Positions 1 through 7,697 of a stretch of DNA of 42,702 nt are shown here, in pieces; the first letter of the stretch is position 1, and the number at the start of each line of letters is the position of its first letter. The position numbers and the translations under genes were made by a program. Source of the DNA: JAXDAY01 sp034679345 (GTDB lineage: Bacteria > Eisenbacteria > RBG-16-71-46 > CAIMUX01 > VGJL01); assembly GCA_034679345.1 (NCBI GenBank), contig JAXDAY010000005.1:1-42702 (forward strand), written 5' to 3'. A model generated the notes under the pieces. That model ran no database searches. It saw only the letters and a list, made by a program, of their open reading frames with translations, and had not been told where the DNA came from.

Positions 1-3
1 CGC

Positions 4-62
4 ATCGAGCCGTCCAAGATGTAACCCAGGGGTAGATCGTCGAGTCATCTAAAAGGTAACCC
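4..62 (+). repeat. Left-end paired transposase-site repeats (L1, L2)
   Basis: Two head-to-tail copies of a 24-bp unit lie at 4-27 and 39-62, separated by 11 bp. Both end in GTAACCC. L2 carries CATCTAAAAGG where L1 carries CGTCCAAGAT. Direct repeats of this kind at a transposon end are likely transposase-binding sites; that role is inference. Confidence 0.65.
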
Positions 63-75
63 TCCTTCCGGAGGG
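60..75 (+). promoter_or_regulatory. Hairpin sequestering the transposase ribosome-binding site
   Basis: CCCTCC at 60-65 pairs perfectly with GGAGGG at 70-75 across a TTCC loop. GGAGGG is the Shine-Dalgarno sequence of the transposase (ATG at 82). In RNA this stem would hide the ribosome site. Similar arrangements in other insertion sequences limit translation from read-through transcripts; its use here is inferred. Confidence 0.5.
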
Positions 76-81
76 TGGGAG

Positions 82-1254
82 ATGACAAGCATGGGACGGC
101 GCGAGTACTTGCGAGCGATTCATGGACGGTACCGGCGGGCCTCCACGAAGGCGAAGGGCCCGATCCTGGATGAGTTCTGCCGGGTGTGCGGTTACAGCCG
201 GAAGTACGCGATCCGGCTGCTTGCCAAGCCGTGTCCACCGGCCCGTCCCGGGCCTCGCAGACCCCGCACTCCCCATTACGGACCGGATGTGATCCGAGCG
301 TTGATGCTCGTCTGGAAGGCAGCCGGATACCCTTGGTCGATTCGCCTGAAAGCGATGCTCCCGATGTGGTTGCCTTGGCTGCGAAAGCGTATCCCGTTGA
401 GCCGGACCACCGAGCGCCAGCTCATGCGCATCAGCCCTCGTCAGATCGATCGACGTCTGCAGTCGAAGAAGTCGGAACTCCGGCACCGGATGTACGGCCG
501 GACCAAGCCGGGCACCCTCCTGAAGCACCAAGTCCCCATCAGGACCGATCGGTGGGACGTTTCGGTCCCTGGGTTCACGGAGATCGACCTGGTGTCCCAT
601 TCCAGCGAGGCTGCGGAGGGACAGGCGGTCTTCTCCTTGAATGTCACGGACATCCATACGACGTGGACCGTCACTCGAGCGGTCCTCAGCAAGGGCCAAG
701 ATGGCATCGTCTTCGCCCTCGAGGAGATGCGGATGAGCCTGCCGTTCAAGCTGCGGGGGATCGACTCCGATAACGGCAGCGAGTTCCTCAATGCTCACCT
801 GGTCCACTACACCAAGAGGCACGGGATCCAATTCACCAGGGGTCGGCCATACAAGAAGGACGACAACGCCCACATCGAGCAAAAGAACTGGACCCATGTC
901 CGCAAGATCTTCGGCTGGGACTGCTACGAGGGATCCTCGGCGGTCAGACTCATGAATGACCTCTACAAGAACGAGCTCAGCATCATGATGAATCTCTTCC
1001 AGCCGTCGGTGAAACTGGTTCGTCGGGAACGAGTGGGCTCCCGAGTCCGGCGGATCTACGACAAGCCGGCGACCCCATTGGATCGCCTCCGGCGCTGCCC
1101 GGCCGCCTCCAAGCCGATCCTCGAGCATCTCCTGCTGGTCCGAGCGACCACGGACCCGTTCGAGCTGGCCAAGGCGATCGAGAGCAAACTCGACCGAATC
1201 AGCACCCTGGCAAGTCGAGGAGGGGTCGGTCGGGTTACATCTCAAACGGCTTGA
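82..1254 (+). CDS. DDE integrase-core transposase
   Basis: This 390-residue protein is the transposase of the surrounding insertion sequence. It begins with a basic helical region (residues about 1-110) likely to bind the terminal repeats. An RNase H-like integrase core follows with the expected triad: D169 in the EIDLVS segment, D230 in DSDNGSEF, and E266 in DNAHIEQKN. The C-terminal part is basic and probably aids DNA binding. The ATG at 82 is preceded by GGAGGG at 70-75 with 6-nt spacing, which supports this start. The last codons lie inside the inner right-end repeat, so gene and end are fused. The reading frame is intact, so the element may be active. Catalysis of cut-and-paste or copy-and-paste movement is inferred from family membership only. 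Confidence 0.9.
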   Translation: MTSMGRREYLRAIHGRYRRASTKAKGPILDEFCRVCGYSRKYAIRLLAKPCPPARPGPRRPRTPHYGPDVIRALMLVWKAAGYPWSIRLKAMLPMWLPWLRKRIPLSRTTERQLMRISPRQIDRRLQSKKSELRHRMYGRTKPGTLLKHQVPIRTDRWDVSVPGFTEIDLVSHSSEAAEGQAVFSLNVTDIHTTWTVTRAVLSKGQDGIVFALEEMRMSLPFKLRGIDSDNGSEFLNAHLVHYTKRHGIQFTRGRPYKKDDNAHIEQKNWTHVRKIFGWDCYEGSSAVRLMNDLYKNELSIMMNLFQPSVKLVRRERVGSRVRRIYDKPATPLDRLRRCPAASKPILEHLLLVRATTDPFELAKAIESKLDRISTLASRGGVGRVTSQTA

Positions 1255-1291
1255 TGATACCCACGCGGGTTACCTTCTTAGATGGCTTGAC
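1232..1291 (-). repeat. Right-end paired transposase-site repeats
   Basis: Two copies of the same unit as at the left end, in inverse orientation, lie at 1232-1255 and 1267-1291 with an 11-bp spacer. The inner copy overlaps the last codons and the TGA stop of the transposase gene. The outer copy pairs with L2 over about 20 of 24 positions with a single-base gap. Confidence 0.65.
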
Positions 1292-1368
1292 AGGCCGCGT
1301 CCGCGGGTGGAGAGCGCCCCCCCGCGGCAAGCCCATCGCAAGGGGCCCGGATCCTGACGAGTGGCCGG

Positions 1369-4038
1369 CTAGAGGAGCGTCCCGTCCTCCCGCATGAGCG
1401 CCTCCCGCCGGACGGCGCAGCGCGCCTGGCTCTCGAGCTCGATGCCGAAGATGCCCGAGAGCACGCGCATCGGATTCGTGGCGTGCCCCGCTGGATCGAG
1501 GATGCGAAGCGTCATCCGAAGCCGCGCCGCTCCGGCATCCCACTCCAGATCGAGGACTCCCCGTTTCAGATCGATCGTTCGCTCGTCGGTCGTCCGCCCC
1601 TTTTCCGGGAAACGATCGTAGATCCCTTCCCAGTCCTTCGGCATCTCCGCATCGGGGATCCGCTCCTGGTGCTTGCGCACGATCCATTCCGCGGCATCGC
1701 GGAAGCGGGCGAGATCCGTGACGATCCGCCCCAGCCGCCCGTCTCCGTTGCGCCCTTGCTCGAGCCTCGAGAGATCCGCCTCGTATCGCCCGAGCGCAGC
1801 GTCGGCGGAGAGGCTCCTGCGCCGCATCCCGGCCACCTCGGGCAACGGCCTGCCCTCCAGGACCCGGAATCCGACGGGCAGCCTCTGATTGAGCCTCCCG
1901 GCGAAGTCGCGCTGCCACGGCGTTTCCAGCTCCACATCGAACAGTTCCGTCTCCGAGGCGATCCCCACCGACAAGGGCGGACCGAAGTGGAACTTCGGGT
2001 GCGGCGAGTGCCCCAGGCTGTGCGCCACCGGAATCTCCGCCATGCGGAAGGCCCGCTGCAGGATGGTCGCCGTCTCCAGATGGCTCAGGAACCGCCCCGG
2101 GCCCTCCTTCGCGAAGCGGACGCGCACCGGCCAGAGGACCCCGTTGCTCGATCGCCTCGCCGCGCCCGCCGCGGCGCGCTCGAAGAGCGACCCCCGCGCC
2201 CCCTCGTCGAGTGGCGCGGTGAGCCGCGTGTCGGTGGGCATCCCGGGGATCCCGCATGCCACGCAATCGCCGTGCCGGCAATCGGGGGTCTCGCCGAGCG
2301 TCTCCGTCTTCGCGCGCTCGCGCACCAGGAACTTCTTCAGGACGCCGATGTCGATGTGATCCCACGGCAGCGTCTCGGCCTGATCGTACCCGCGCGTGAA
2401 CATCCCGGCCGAGAGCCCCGTCTCCTCCAGCGCCCGCAGCCATCGCGCGTGCGAGAAGTGCTCGGTCCATCCGTCGTAGCGCCCACCCAGCTCCCAGGCT
2501 CTGTGAATCGTCCGCGCCAGACGGCGATCCCCGCGCGAGAGGACCGCCTCGATGTGGCTCGTCTCGATCTCGTGCCACTTCAGGCGCGCCCAGCGGCTCG
2601 GGATCCTGCGCCGCAGGCGATCGATCTTCTCCCGAAGCGAATCGAGATCCTCGAACGGGTCCCACTGAAACGGCGTGTGGCTCTTCGGCACGAAGGCCCC
2701 CACGCTCACCGTCACCTTGCATGCGGGACCATGCTCGCGACCGATCTCGCGGATCCGCTCGCTGAACGCCACGATTCCATCGACGTCCTCGGTCGTCTCG
2801 GTGGGAAGCCCCACCATCATGTAGAGCTTGATGAGCCTCCATCCGCTTCCGTATGCGATCCGCGCCGCCTTGAAGAACTCCTCGTCCGGGATGAGCTTGT
2901 TGATCGCCCGGCGCAGCCGCTCGCTGCCCGCCTCCGGAGCGAAGGTGAAACCCGTGCGCTTGACCTCCCGGACCTTCTCGGCGATTCCCACGCCGAAGGA
3001 GTCGGCCCGCAGGGAGGGCAGGGCGATCGAGATCTTCTCGCCGGCGAAGCGGCGATTCAGCGCCTCTGCGAGGGTCTCGAGCTGCGTGTAGTCGGCCGTC
3101 GAGAGAGAGACCAGGGAGACTCCATCCCAGCCGCTCGAGGCGAGCCCCTTCTCGGCGATGTCCAGGATCTTCCCCGGGCTTCGTTCGCGCAGGGGCCGGT
3201 AGTAGTAGCCCGCCTGGCAGAAACGGCAGCCCTGCGTGCAGCCGCGCAGGACCTCGATACTGAGCCGGTCCTGGACGACCTCCTGCAGCGGCACGAGGGG
3301 ATTCCGCGGAAAGGGCGCGTCCTCGAGGTCGGTGAGGAAGGTCCGCTTCACTCTCCTCGGCGCCTCGGCGCACGTCGGGACGGTCTCGATCAACCGCCCC
3401 CGCTCGTCGTACCGCGCCTCGTAGAGCCCGGGCACGTAGACCCCCGGAATGCCGGCGAACGCCTTGAGCCGTTCGAGGCGCGCGCGCCCCTTCGTCTCGA
3501 TCGCCGTCTCCGTGATCCGGTGGATCGCCTCCTCGCCGTCGCCGATCAGGAACAGGTCGAAGAACTCCGCCAGCGGCTCCGGATTCGTGACGCACGGGCC
3601 CCCGCCGATCACGATCGGATCCTCGTCGCTCCGCTCGGCCGCCCACAGGGGGATCCCGGACAGATCGAGGCAGGTGAGGATGTTCGTCGCGGTGAGCTCG
3701 TACTGCAGCGAGAAGCCGACCAGGTCGAACTCCCGCGCCGGGCGGCGGCTCTCGAGGCTGAAGAATGGGATCGCGTGGCGGCGCATCCGCGCTTCCATGT
3801 CGATCCACGGGCAGTAGGCCCTCTCGGCCAACGTGTCGGGGCGGCGGTTCAAGATGTCGTAGAGGATCTTCAGACCCCAGTGGCTCATCCCGATCTCGTA
3901 GACTTCAGGCAGGATCAGGAGCCACTGGCAGCGGACCGAGGACGGGTCTTTGCGGACGGTGTGGAACTCGTTTCCCAGGTAGCGGGAGGGCTTCGCGACG
4001 AGGGGGAGAACATCCTCGATCGCCTCGTGCAGGTTCAT
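1369..4038 (-). CDS. B12-binding-type radical SAM protein with C-terminal DUF2344 (TIGR03960 + TIGR03936 type)
   Basis: This 889-residue protein combines an N-terminal B12-binding-like Rossmann region (about 20-190), a radical SAM core and a C-terminal DUF2344 domain (about 640-850). The radical SAM cluster motif CxxxCxxC is at C267, C271 and C274 (GCTQGCRFCQAG). A further cysteine cluster (CRHGDCVACG) lies between the two domains and could hold a second metal site. DUF2344 begins near VRVRFAKEGPGRFLSHLET. In other bacteria the two halves may be separate neighbouring genes, often beside ribonuclease G and ribosomal protein genes, which are absent here. The substrate is unknown in the family. 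The ATG at 4038 has a GAGG about 8 nt upstream. The gene diverges from dedA. Identity is secure; the reaction is not. Confidence 0.88.
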   Translation of the reverse strand: MNLHEAIEDVLPLVAKPSRYLGNEFHTVRKDPSSVRCQWLLILPEVYEIGMSHWGLKILYDILNRRPDTLAERAYCPWIDMEARMRRHAIPFFSLESRRPAREFDLVGFSLQYELTATNILTCLDLSGIPLWAAERSDEDPIVIGGGPCVTNPEPLAEFFDLFLIGDGEEAIHRITETAIETKGRARLERLKAFAGIPGVYVPGLYEARYDERGRLIETVPTCAEAPRRVKRTFLTDLEDAPFPRNPLVPLQEVVQDRLSIEVLRGCTQGCRFCQAGYYYRPLRERSPGKILDIAEKGLASSGWDGVSLVSLSTADYTQLETLAEALNRRFAGEKISIALPSLRADSFGVGIAEKVREVKRTGFTFAPEAGSERLRRAINKLIPDEEFFKAARIAYGSGWRLIKLYMMVGLPTETTEDVDGIVAFSERIREIGREHGPACKVTVSVGAFVPKSHTPFQWDPFEDLDSLREKIDRLRRRIPSRWARLKWHEIETSHIEAVLSRGDRRLARTIHRAWELGGRYDGWTEHFSHARWLRALEETGLSAGMFTRGYDQAETLPWDHIDIGVLKKFLVRERAKTETLGETPDCRHGDCVACGIPGMPTDTRLTAPLDEGARGSLFERAAAGAARRSSNGVLWPVRVRFAKEGPGRFLSHLETATILQRAFRMAEIPVAHSLGHSPHPKFHFGPPLSVGIASETELFDVELETPWQRDFAGRLNQRLPVGFRVLEGRPLPEVAGMRRRSLSADAALGRYEADLSRLEQGRNGDGRLGRIVTDLARFRDAAEWIVRKHQERIPDAEMPKDWEGIYDRFPEKGRTTDERTIDLKRGVLDLEWDAGAARLRMTLRILDPAGHATNPMRVLSGIFGIELESQARCAVRREALMREDGTLL

Positions 4039-4250
4039 GGAGTACCTCGAAGGTGGATCTATATGGAACGCGCCGGGTTTGGGACGGCCATTCCCGGCGG
4101 CGCGTCTGATTCGAGGCCGATCCTAGCAGAGGATAGAGCCGGAACCAACCGGACCGGCGGGAGCGCGGCGCTTGATTCCTTCCGCCCTGCAGTGTGAAAT
4201 CGAGCGAGCTGGGAGGGGCCCGCACGGCGCCGCCCGCACGAGGAGGGCCC

Positions 4251-4898
4251 TTGGAGTTCATCGAGCAGTATTTCCCATGGCTTCCGTCCGTCGGGGAAAT
4301 CATCCGCTGGGGCGGCGTCTTCGCGATCACCTTCATCATCTTCGCGGAAACGGGCCTGCTCGTCGGATTCTTCCTGCCGGGCGACTCGCTCCTCGTGACG
4401 GCCGGGGTGATCGCCGCCAACGGCGACCTGAGCCTGACCGCGCTTCTCACCCTCGTCCCTCTCGCCGCGGTCATCGGGGACGCCGTGGGCTACCAGATCG
4501 GCAAGCGCGCCGGGGCCGCCCTCTACTCGCGCCCCGATTCCCGCTTCTTCAAGCGGAGCCATCTCATGAAGGCCCACGCCTTCTACGAGAAGCACGGAGG
4601 CAAGACGATCGTCATCGCCCGCTTCGTGCCCATCATCCGCACCTTCGCGCCGACGGTCGCCGGCGCGGCCGGCATGTCGTATCGACGCTTCGCCACCTAC
4701 AACATCGTCGGCGGCATCGGTTGGGTCATCTCGATGGTGCTTCTCGGTTTCGGCCTGGGACGCTCGGTGCCGGATCTCGAGAAGCACATCCACATCGTGA
4801 TCGCCGTGGTGATCTTCCTCTCCCTGCTGCCGGCGGTCTTCGAGGCCGTCCGCCATCGCAGGAACGCGGGGGTCCCGCGGCCCGATCAGAACCTCTGA
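4251..4898 (+). CDS. DedA family (SNARE-associated) membrane protein
   Basis: This 215-residue integral membrane protein is of the DedA family, several members of which are linked to polyprenyl-phosphate or phospholipid flipping and envelope homeostasis. Family signatures are visible: ETGLLVGFFLPGDSLL near the N-terminus, and a later RFVPIIRTFAPTVAGAAGM segment, which is the conserved re-entrant motif with arginine and prolines. Four to five hydrophobic segments are present, the last before a short basic tail. The TTG at 4251 is chosen because AGGAGG (4241-4246) lies just upstream and the product then starts like other DedA proteins. A GTG at 4194 in the same frame would add 19 non-hydrophobic residues. 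The next operon starts 93 bp downstream. The exact lipid substrate cannot be told from sequence. Confidence 0.88.
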   Translation: MEFIEQYFPWLPSVGEIIRWGGVFAITFIIFAETGLLVGFFLPGDSLLVTAGVIAANGDLSLTALLTLVPLAAVIGDAVGYQIGKRAGAALYSRPDSRFFKRSHLMKAHAFYEKHGGKTIVIARFVPIIRTFAPTVAGAAGMSYRRFATYNIVGGIGWVISMVLLGFGLGRSVPDLEKHIHIVIAVVIFLSLLPAVFEAVRHRRNAGVPRPDQNL

Positions 4899-4991
4899 TC
4901 CGGGGCGGTTTTTGCGGCGAACCCGGACGGGCTCGCCTGCGTCAAGGGAGTGGAGCTTCCTGAAGGCCGTTCGAGAACGGAGCTGGAGCGC

Positions 4992-5576
4992 ATGGAGATA
5001 CCCGAACTGCTCGATGGCTGCCGGCGCGGCGATGAGCTGGCGTGGGAGGCTCTTGTACGTCGTTTCCAGTCAAGGGTCTACGGTGTCGCGATCTATTACC
5101 TCGGCAATGCCGAGGAGGCCCGCGACCTCGCCCAGGAGGTCTTCGTGCGTCTCTACCGCCGGCTCGACGCGTGCACGAACGACGAGACCTTCGTGTCCTG
5201 GCTCATCCAGATCACCCGCAATGCCGCGATCGATCGCCTGCGAAGGATCAAGGCGCGTCCCCAGGGGATCGGCACTCCGGTCGAGGAGATGTGGGATATC
5301 CCCTCGCCCGAGCCGGGCCCCGAGGAGCATCTCCTCGCCTCCCGCCGGCGCGACTTAGTCCACCGGGCTCTCGCGAAGCTCTCACGAATCAACCGCGAGA
5401 TGATCCTCTTGAAGGAGATCCAGGGGCTGAGCCTCGAGTCGATCGCGAAACTCCTCGGGCTTCCGATCGGCACGGTCAAGTCGCGCTCGAACCGCGCGAG
5501 GATCGAGCTCGCCCGCGAGATCGTCAGTCTCTCGGCCGAATCGGGGATCGATCCCGCGGGGGGGGACCTGACATGA
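4992..5576 (+). CDS. ECF-type RNA polymerase sigma factor
   Basis: This 194-residue sigma factor contains only regions 2 and 4. Region 2 shows ARDLAQEVFVRLYRRL and the DNA-melting segment FVSWLIQITRNAAIDRLRR. Region 4 shows the helix-turn-helix EIQGLSLESIAKLLGLPIGT followed by VKSRSNRAR. The ATG at 4992 gives a standard N-terminus with GGAG nearby; an in-frame GTG at 4950 would add 14 residues. The stop overlaps the start of the anti-sigma gene as ATGA (5573-5576), so the two are translationally coupled. That pairing indicates that the downstream zinc-finger protein holds this sigma factor inactive until a signal arrives. Target promoters are unknown. The family call is secure. Confidence 0.92.
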   Translation: MEIPELLDGCRRGDELAWEALVRRFQSRVYGVAIYYLGNAEEARDLAQEVFVRLYRRLDACTNDETFVSWLIQITRNAAIDRLRRIKARPQGIGTPVEEMWDIPSPEPGPEEHLLASRRRDLVHRALAKLSRINREMILLKEIQGLSLESIAKLLGLPIGTVKSRSNRARIELAREIVSLSAESGIDPAGGDLT

Positions 5577-6574
5577 ACTGCTCCGAGTTCGAGTCGCGGG
5601 TCCACCTCTGGATCGCATCGGATGGAAGTCCCGCCCCCGACACCGCGGCCGCGGAGCACCTCGCGACTTGCCCGCGGTGCGCGCGCCTCTTCGCGCTCGC
5701 CACCGGCGGAGCGGAGATCGATCTGACCCGATCGATCCTGGAAAAGACATCCGGCAATGCCTGCGGCAGCGTGCTGGATCGCGTCTGCGCGCAACTCGAC
5801 GGCGACTCGGACGAATCGCAGAAGACGCTGGTCGACGGCCATCTCGCGCATTGCCCGGACTGCTCCGAGCTCGCCCGCACGCTTAGCTGGATGAAGCAAG
5901 CCCTCCCCGCGCTCGCCGAGGTCGAGCCCGATGTCGCCTTCGTCTCCGATGTGCTCGAGGAGACCACCCGGGCCGACCGCAGGGCCCGCCGCGCGGTCGC
6001 GCAGGAGACGCCGCTCGCCTCGGCGTTGCGGCGCCTCATCCACCGGCCACGCATCGCCCTCGAGCTGGCCTACGTCGGCGCTGCGGTCTTCTACCTCGTC
6101 GCGGGTCCCCAGGCGGTCTCGATCCTCCGCGAGAGCTCGGGCCCCCGGAGCGCGCTCTCGAATCCGGCCGAGGCGGTGACGGAGATCATGAGTCGCGGAC
6201 CGGCGCTCCCCGATCCGATCCGGGACGCTTCGGCGGAGATCTGGAACGCCACGGGCGGCCTCGCCCTCGCAGCGGGCCGGGACTTGGTCGCAGGCGCGGC
6301 CCGCGGGGGCTCGCGCGTGCACGCGACCCTCCAGATCGCCGGGCAATTCCTGGAAGCCGCGGGACGCGGATTGCTGCGGGCCGACACGGTTTCGATCTGG
6401 AGGGCGGCGGAAGCCGCGCGAGAGCGGCTGCGCGATTGCTGGGAGGCGAGACCGGCGCAAACGAAGGGCGAACCTTCCGGCGCCGCCGCGCGTACCCCCG
6501 AGCAGAGCGAACGATCGACGAACCCGGAAACGCGGGGGACCGAGTCCCAAGAGCCTGAATGGAGGAGCCGATGA
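5573..6574 (+). CDS. Membrane anti-sigma factor with two zinc-finger (ZAS-like) motifs
   Basis: This 333-residue protein starts with two similar cysteine/histidine modules. The first has H29-x3-C33-x2-C36 (HLATCPRC) and the second H90-x3-C94-x2-C97 (HLAHCPDC). Each is preceded by an N-terminal cysteine (C3 and C64) and a similar spacing, which suggests tandem duplication of a zinc-binding anti-sigma domain. One transmembrane helix (about 160-183) separates the cytoplasmic part from a 150-residue outer part rich in Ala, Arg and Glu that could sense a signal. The start overlaps the sigma gene stop as ATGA and the stop overlaps the next start as ATGA, so all three genes are coupled. Most anti-sigma factors of this type carry one such module. 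The function is inferred from the motif and the neighbour. Confidence 0.85.
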   Translation: MNCSEFESRVHLWIASDGSPAPDTAAAEHLATCPRCARLFALATGGAEIDLTRSILEKTSGNACGSVLDRVCAQLDGDSDESQKTLVDGHLAHCPDCSELARTLSWMKQALPALAEVEPDVAFVSDVLEETTRADRRARRAVAQETPLASALRRLIHRPRIALELAYVGAAVFYLVAGPQAVSILRESSGPRSALSNPAEAVTEIMSRGPALPDPIRDASAEIWNATGGLALAAGRDLVAGAARGGSRVHATLQIAGQFLEAAGRGLLRADTVSIWRAAEAARERLRDCWEARPAQTKGEPSGAAARTPEQSERSTNPETRGTESQEPEWRSR

Positions 6575-7098
6575 GCACGAACGATCCGCAGATTCCGAGC
6601 CCGACTCACCCGAGTCGCGCCATCATCCGAAGGAAAGCGCCCGCCCTGGCCGGCATCCTCTCCGGGATCATGCCCGGTCTGGGCCAGGTCTACGTCGGGG
6701 CCTACCGGAAGGGGTTCATCCACCTCTTCGTGGTGGCCGCCACGATCGCCGTCCTCTCCTCAGGAGGGGCGCAGGGAGGCCTCGAGCCGCTCTTCGGGAT
6801 GTTCATCGCCTTCTACTGGCTCTACAACATCATCGACGCCGTGCGCATGTCGAACTTCTACAACGAGGCGATGGCCGGCGTGGCGCCCGAGGATCTACGC
6901 AAGGAGCTGATCGGCGTGGGGGGAACGGGCTCGATCTGGGGTGGCGTGTTGCTGATCGCCTTCGGCCTGCTCTTCTTCCTCCACAAGCAGTTCGACTTGC
7001 CGCTCGAATGGCTGAAGGACTGGTGGCCGCTCGTGCCGGTCGGCTTCGGAGTTCATCTTCTCATCCAGGGGTTCAAGGATCGCGCCGCGAAGGATTGA
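6571..7098 (+). CDS. Small polytopic membrane protein of sigma operon (TM2/LiaI-like)
   Basis: This 175-residue protein of unknown function is encoded third in the sigma/anti-sigma operon. After a 25-residue polar leader it has a glycine-rich segment (ILSGIMPGLGQVYVGAYRKG) like that of small TM2/DUF5683-type membrane proteins. Further hydrophobic stretches follow (IHLFVVAATIAVL, LFGMFIAFYWLYNII). The C-terminal pair (GSIWGGVLLIAFGLLFFL and WWPLVPVGFGVHLLI) resembles the LiaI/LiaF-type transmembrane hairpin tied to envelope stress. The ATG at 6571 is preferred over 6559 because GGAGGAG (6561-6567) is a good ribosome site for it and it forms an ATGA overlap with the anti-sigma gene. A role in envelope sensing or as a target of the sigma factor is inference. 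Confidence 0.75.
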   Translation: MSTNDPQIPSPTHPSRAIIRRKAPALAGILSGIMPGLGQVYVGAYRKGFIHLFVVAATIAVLSSGGAQGGLEPLFGMFIAFYWLYNIIDAVRMSNFYNEAMAGVAPEDLRKELIGVGGTGSIWGGVLLIAFGLLFFLHKQFDLPLEWLKDWWPLVPVGFGVHLLIQGFKDRAAKD

Positions 7099-7126
7099 GC
7101 GAGACCCGCTCGCCCCGGAAAACCCT

Positions 7127-7163
7127 GAACCGGTCGTGCGCACGCCGAGCGCACGGCCGGTTC
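7127..7163. terminator. GC-rich hairpin between convergent genes
   Basis: A 14-bp stem (7127-7140 with 7150-7163, one G-U pair) with a 9-nt loop lies between the + strand membrane protein gene (ends 7098) and ogt on the - strand (ends 7167). It lacks a T-tract on either side, so it may stop or protect transcripts without being a classic intrinsic terminator. Confidence 0.5.
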
Positions 7164-7166
7164 ACG

Positions 7167-7697
7167 CTACGCGCCATCCTTGAAGAGCGGGTCGGCGCCC
7201 CTGTACTGCGCGCCTTCGTGATCGAGCAGCCATTTCTTCCGTTCGAGTCCCCCGCCGTAGCCGTGAAGCGTGCGGTCCGATGCGAGGACGCGGTGGCACG
7301 GAATGACCACCGGAATCGGATTGCGCGCGTTCGCCATGCCGACGGCGCGCACCGCCTGCGGCCGCCCGATCTTTCGAGCCAGATCGCCATAGGAGATCGT
7401 CGATCCGGCGCGTACGAGACGCAGACTTTTCCAGACCGACCGCTGGAACTCCGTCCCGCCCGCCTCGACGGGGATCGCGTCGAGCGCGTCGATCTCCCCG
7501 TCGAAGTAGGCGCGCATCCGATCGGTGATCCCGGGGATCCGCGCGCGCCGTTCGAGCTCGACGCCGTCGAGCTGCTTGGCAAGGCGTTCCGGGCCGTCCC
7601 CGTGGCGCTCGAACTCCACGGCGCGCAGGACTCCCTCGTAGACCAGCAGAGTGAGCGCGCCGATCGGCGTTTCCATCTCAGACAGCAGGAATCGCAT
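7167..7697 (-). CDS. ogt: Methylated-DNA--protein-cysteine methyltransferase
   Basis: This 176-residue suicide enzyme moves the alkyl group from O6-alkylguanine in DNA to its own cysteine. The acceptor motif IPCHRV is present with C134, followed by the usual LHGYGGGLERKKWLLDHE segment. The helix-turn-helix region (SVWKSLRLVRAGSTISYGDLA) is intact. The ATG at 7697 gives a full-length protein; a later in-frame ATG (METPIG) is a possible alternative. The gene's start lies about 20 bp inside the 3' end of the alkA-like gene, so the two form an alkylation-repair operon with coupled translation. The upstream partner carries an Ada-type N-terminal domain that lacks this methyltransferase domain, so the pair together supplies the parts of an Ada/AlkA response. 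Confidence 0.93.
   Translation of the reverse strand: MRFLLSEMETPIGALTLLVYEGVLRAVEFERHGDGPERLAKQLDGVELERRARIPGITDRMRAYFDGEIDALDAIPVEAGGTEFQRSVWKSLRLVRAGSTISYGDLARKIGRPQAVRAVGMANARNPIPVVIPCHRVLASDRTLHGYGGGLERKKWLLDHEGAQYRGADPLFKDGA

Larger units (their letters stand above)
4..1291 (+). mobile_element. Insertion sequence with doubled terminal repeats
   Basis: The element holds one DDE transposase gene flanked by two related 24-25 bp repeats at each end. On the left they lie at 4-27 (L1) and 39-62 (L2). On the right they lie inverted at 1232-1255 (R-inner) and 1267-1291 (R-outer). All share the core GTAACCC. The spacer between the two repeats is 11 bp at both ends. L1 matches R-inner best and L2 matches R-outer best, so the order is not a simple mirror image. 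The left flank is cut by the window, so no target duplication can be tested and the outer left boundary is provisional. The family resembles unclassified integrase-core elements; the exact IS family is not assigned. Confidence 0.75.

Noticed and set aside
1232..1291. Possible CRISPR-like direct repeats at the right end of the insertion sequence
   Set aside because: Only two imperfect copies are present, mirrored at the other end of the transposase gene, so they are transposon end repeats.
1483..4197. Very long + strand open frame opposite the radical SAM gene
   Set aside because: It lies wholly antisense to a gene with clear catalytic motifs, and its translation is a low-complexity Arg/Pro/Leu/Glu-rich text typical of shadows in GC-rich DNA.
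5042..5572. Upstream extension of the anti-sigma open frame
   Set aside because: The first 177 codons overlap the sigma factor gene in another frame and read as low-complexity; the ATGA at 5573 gives a better start.
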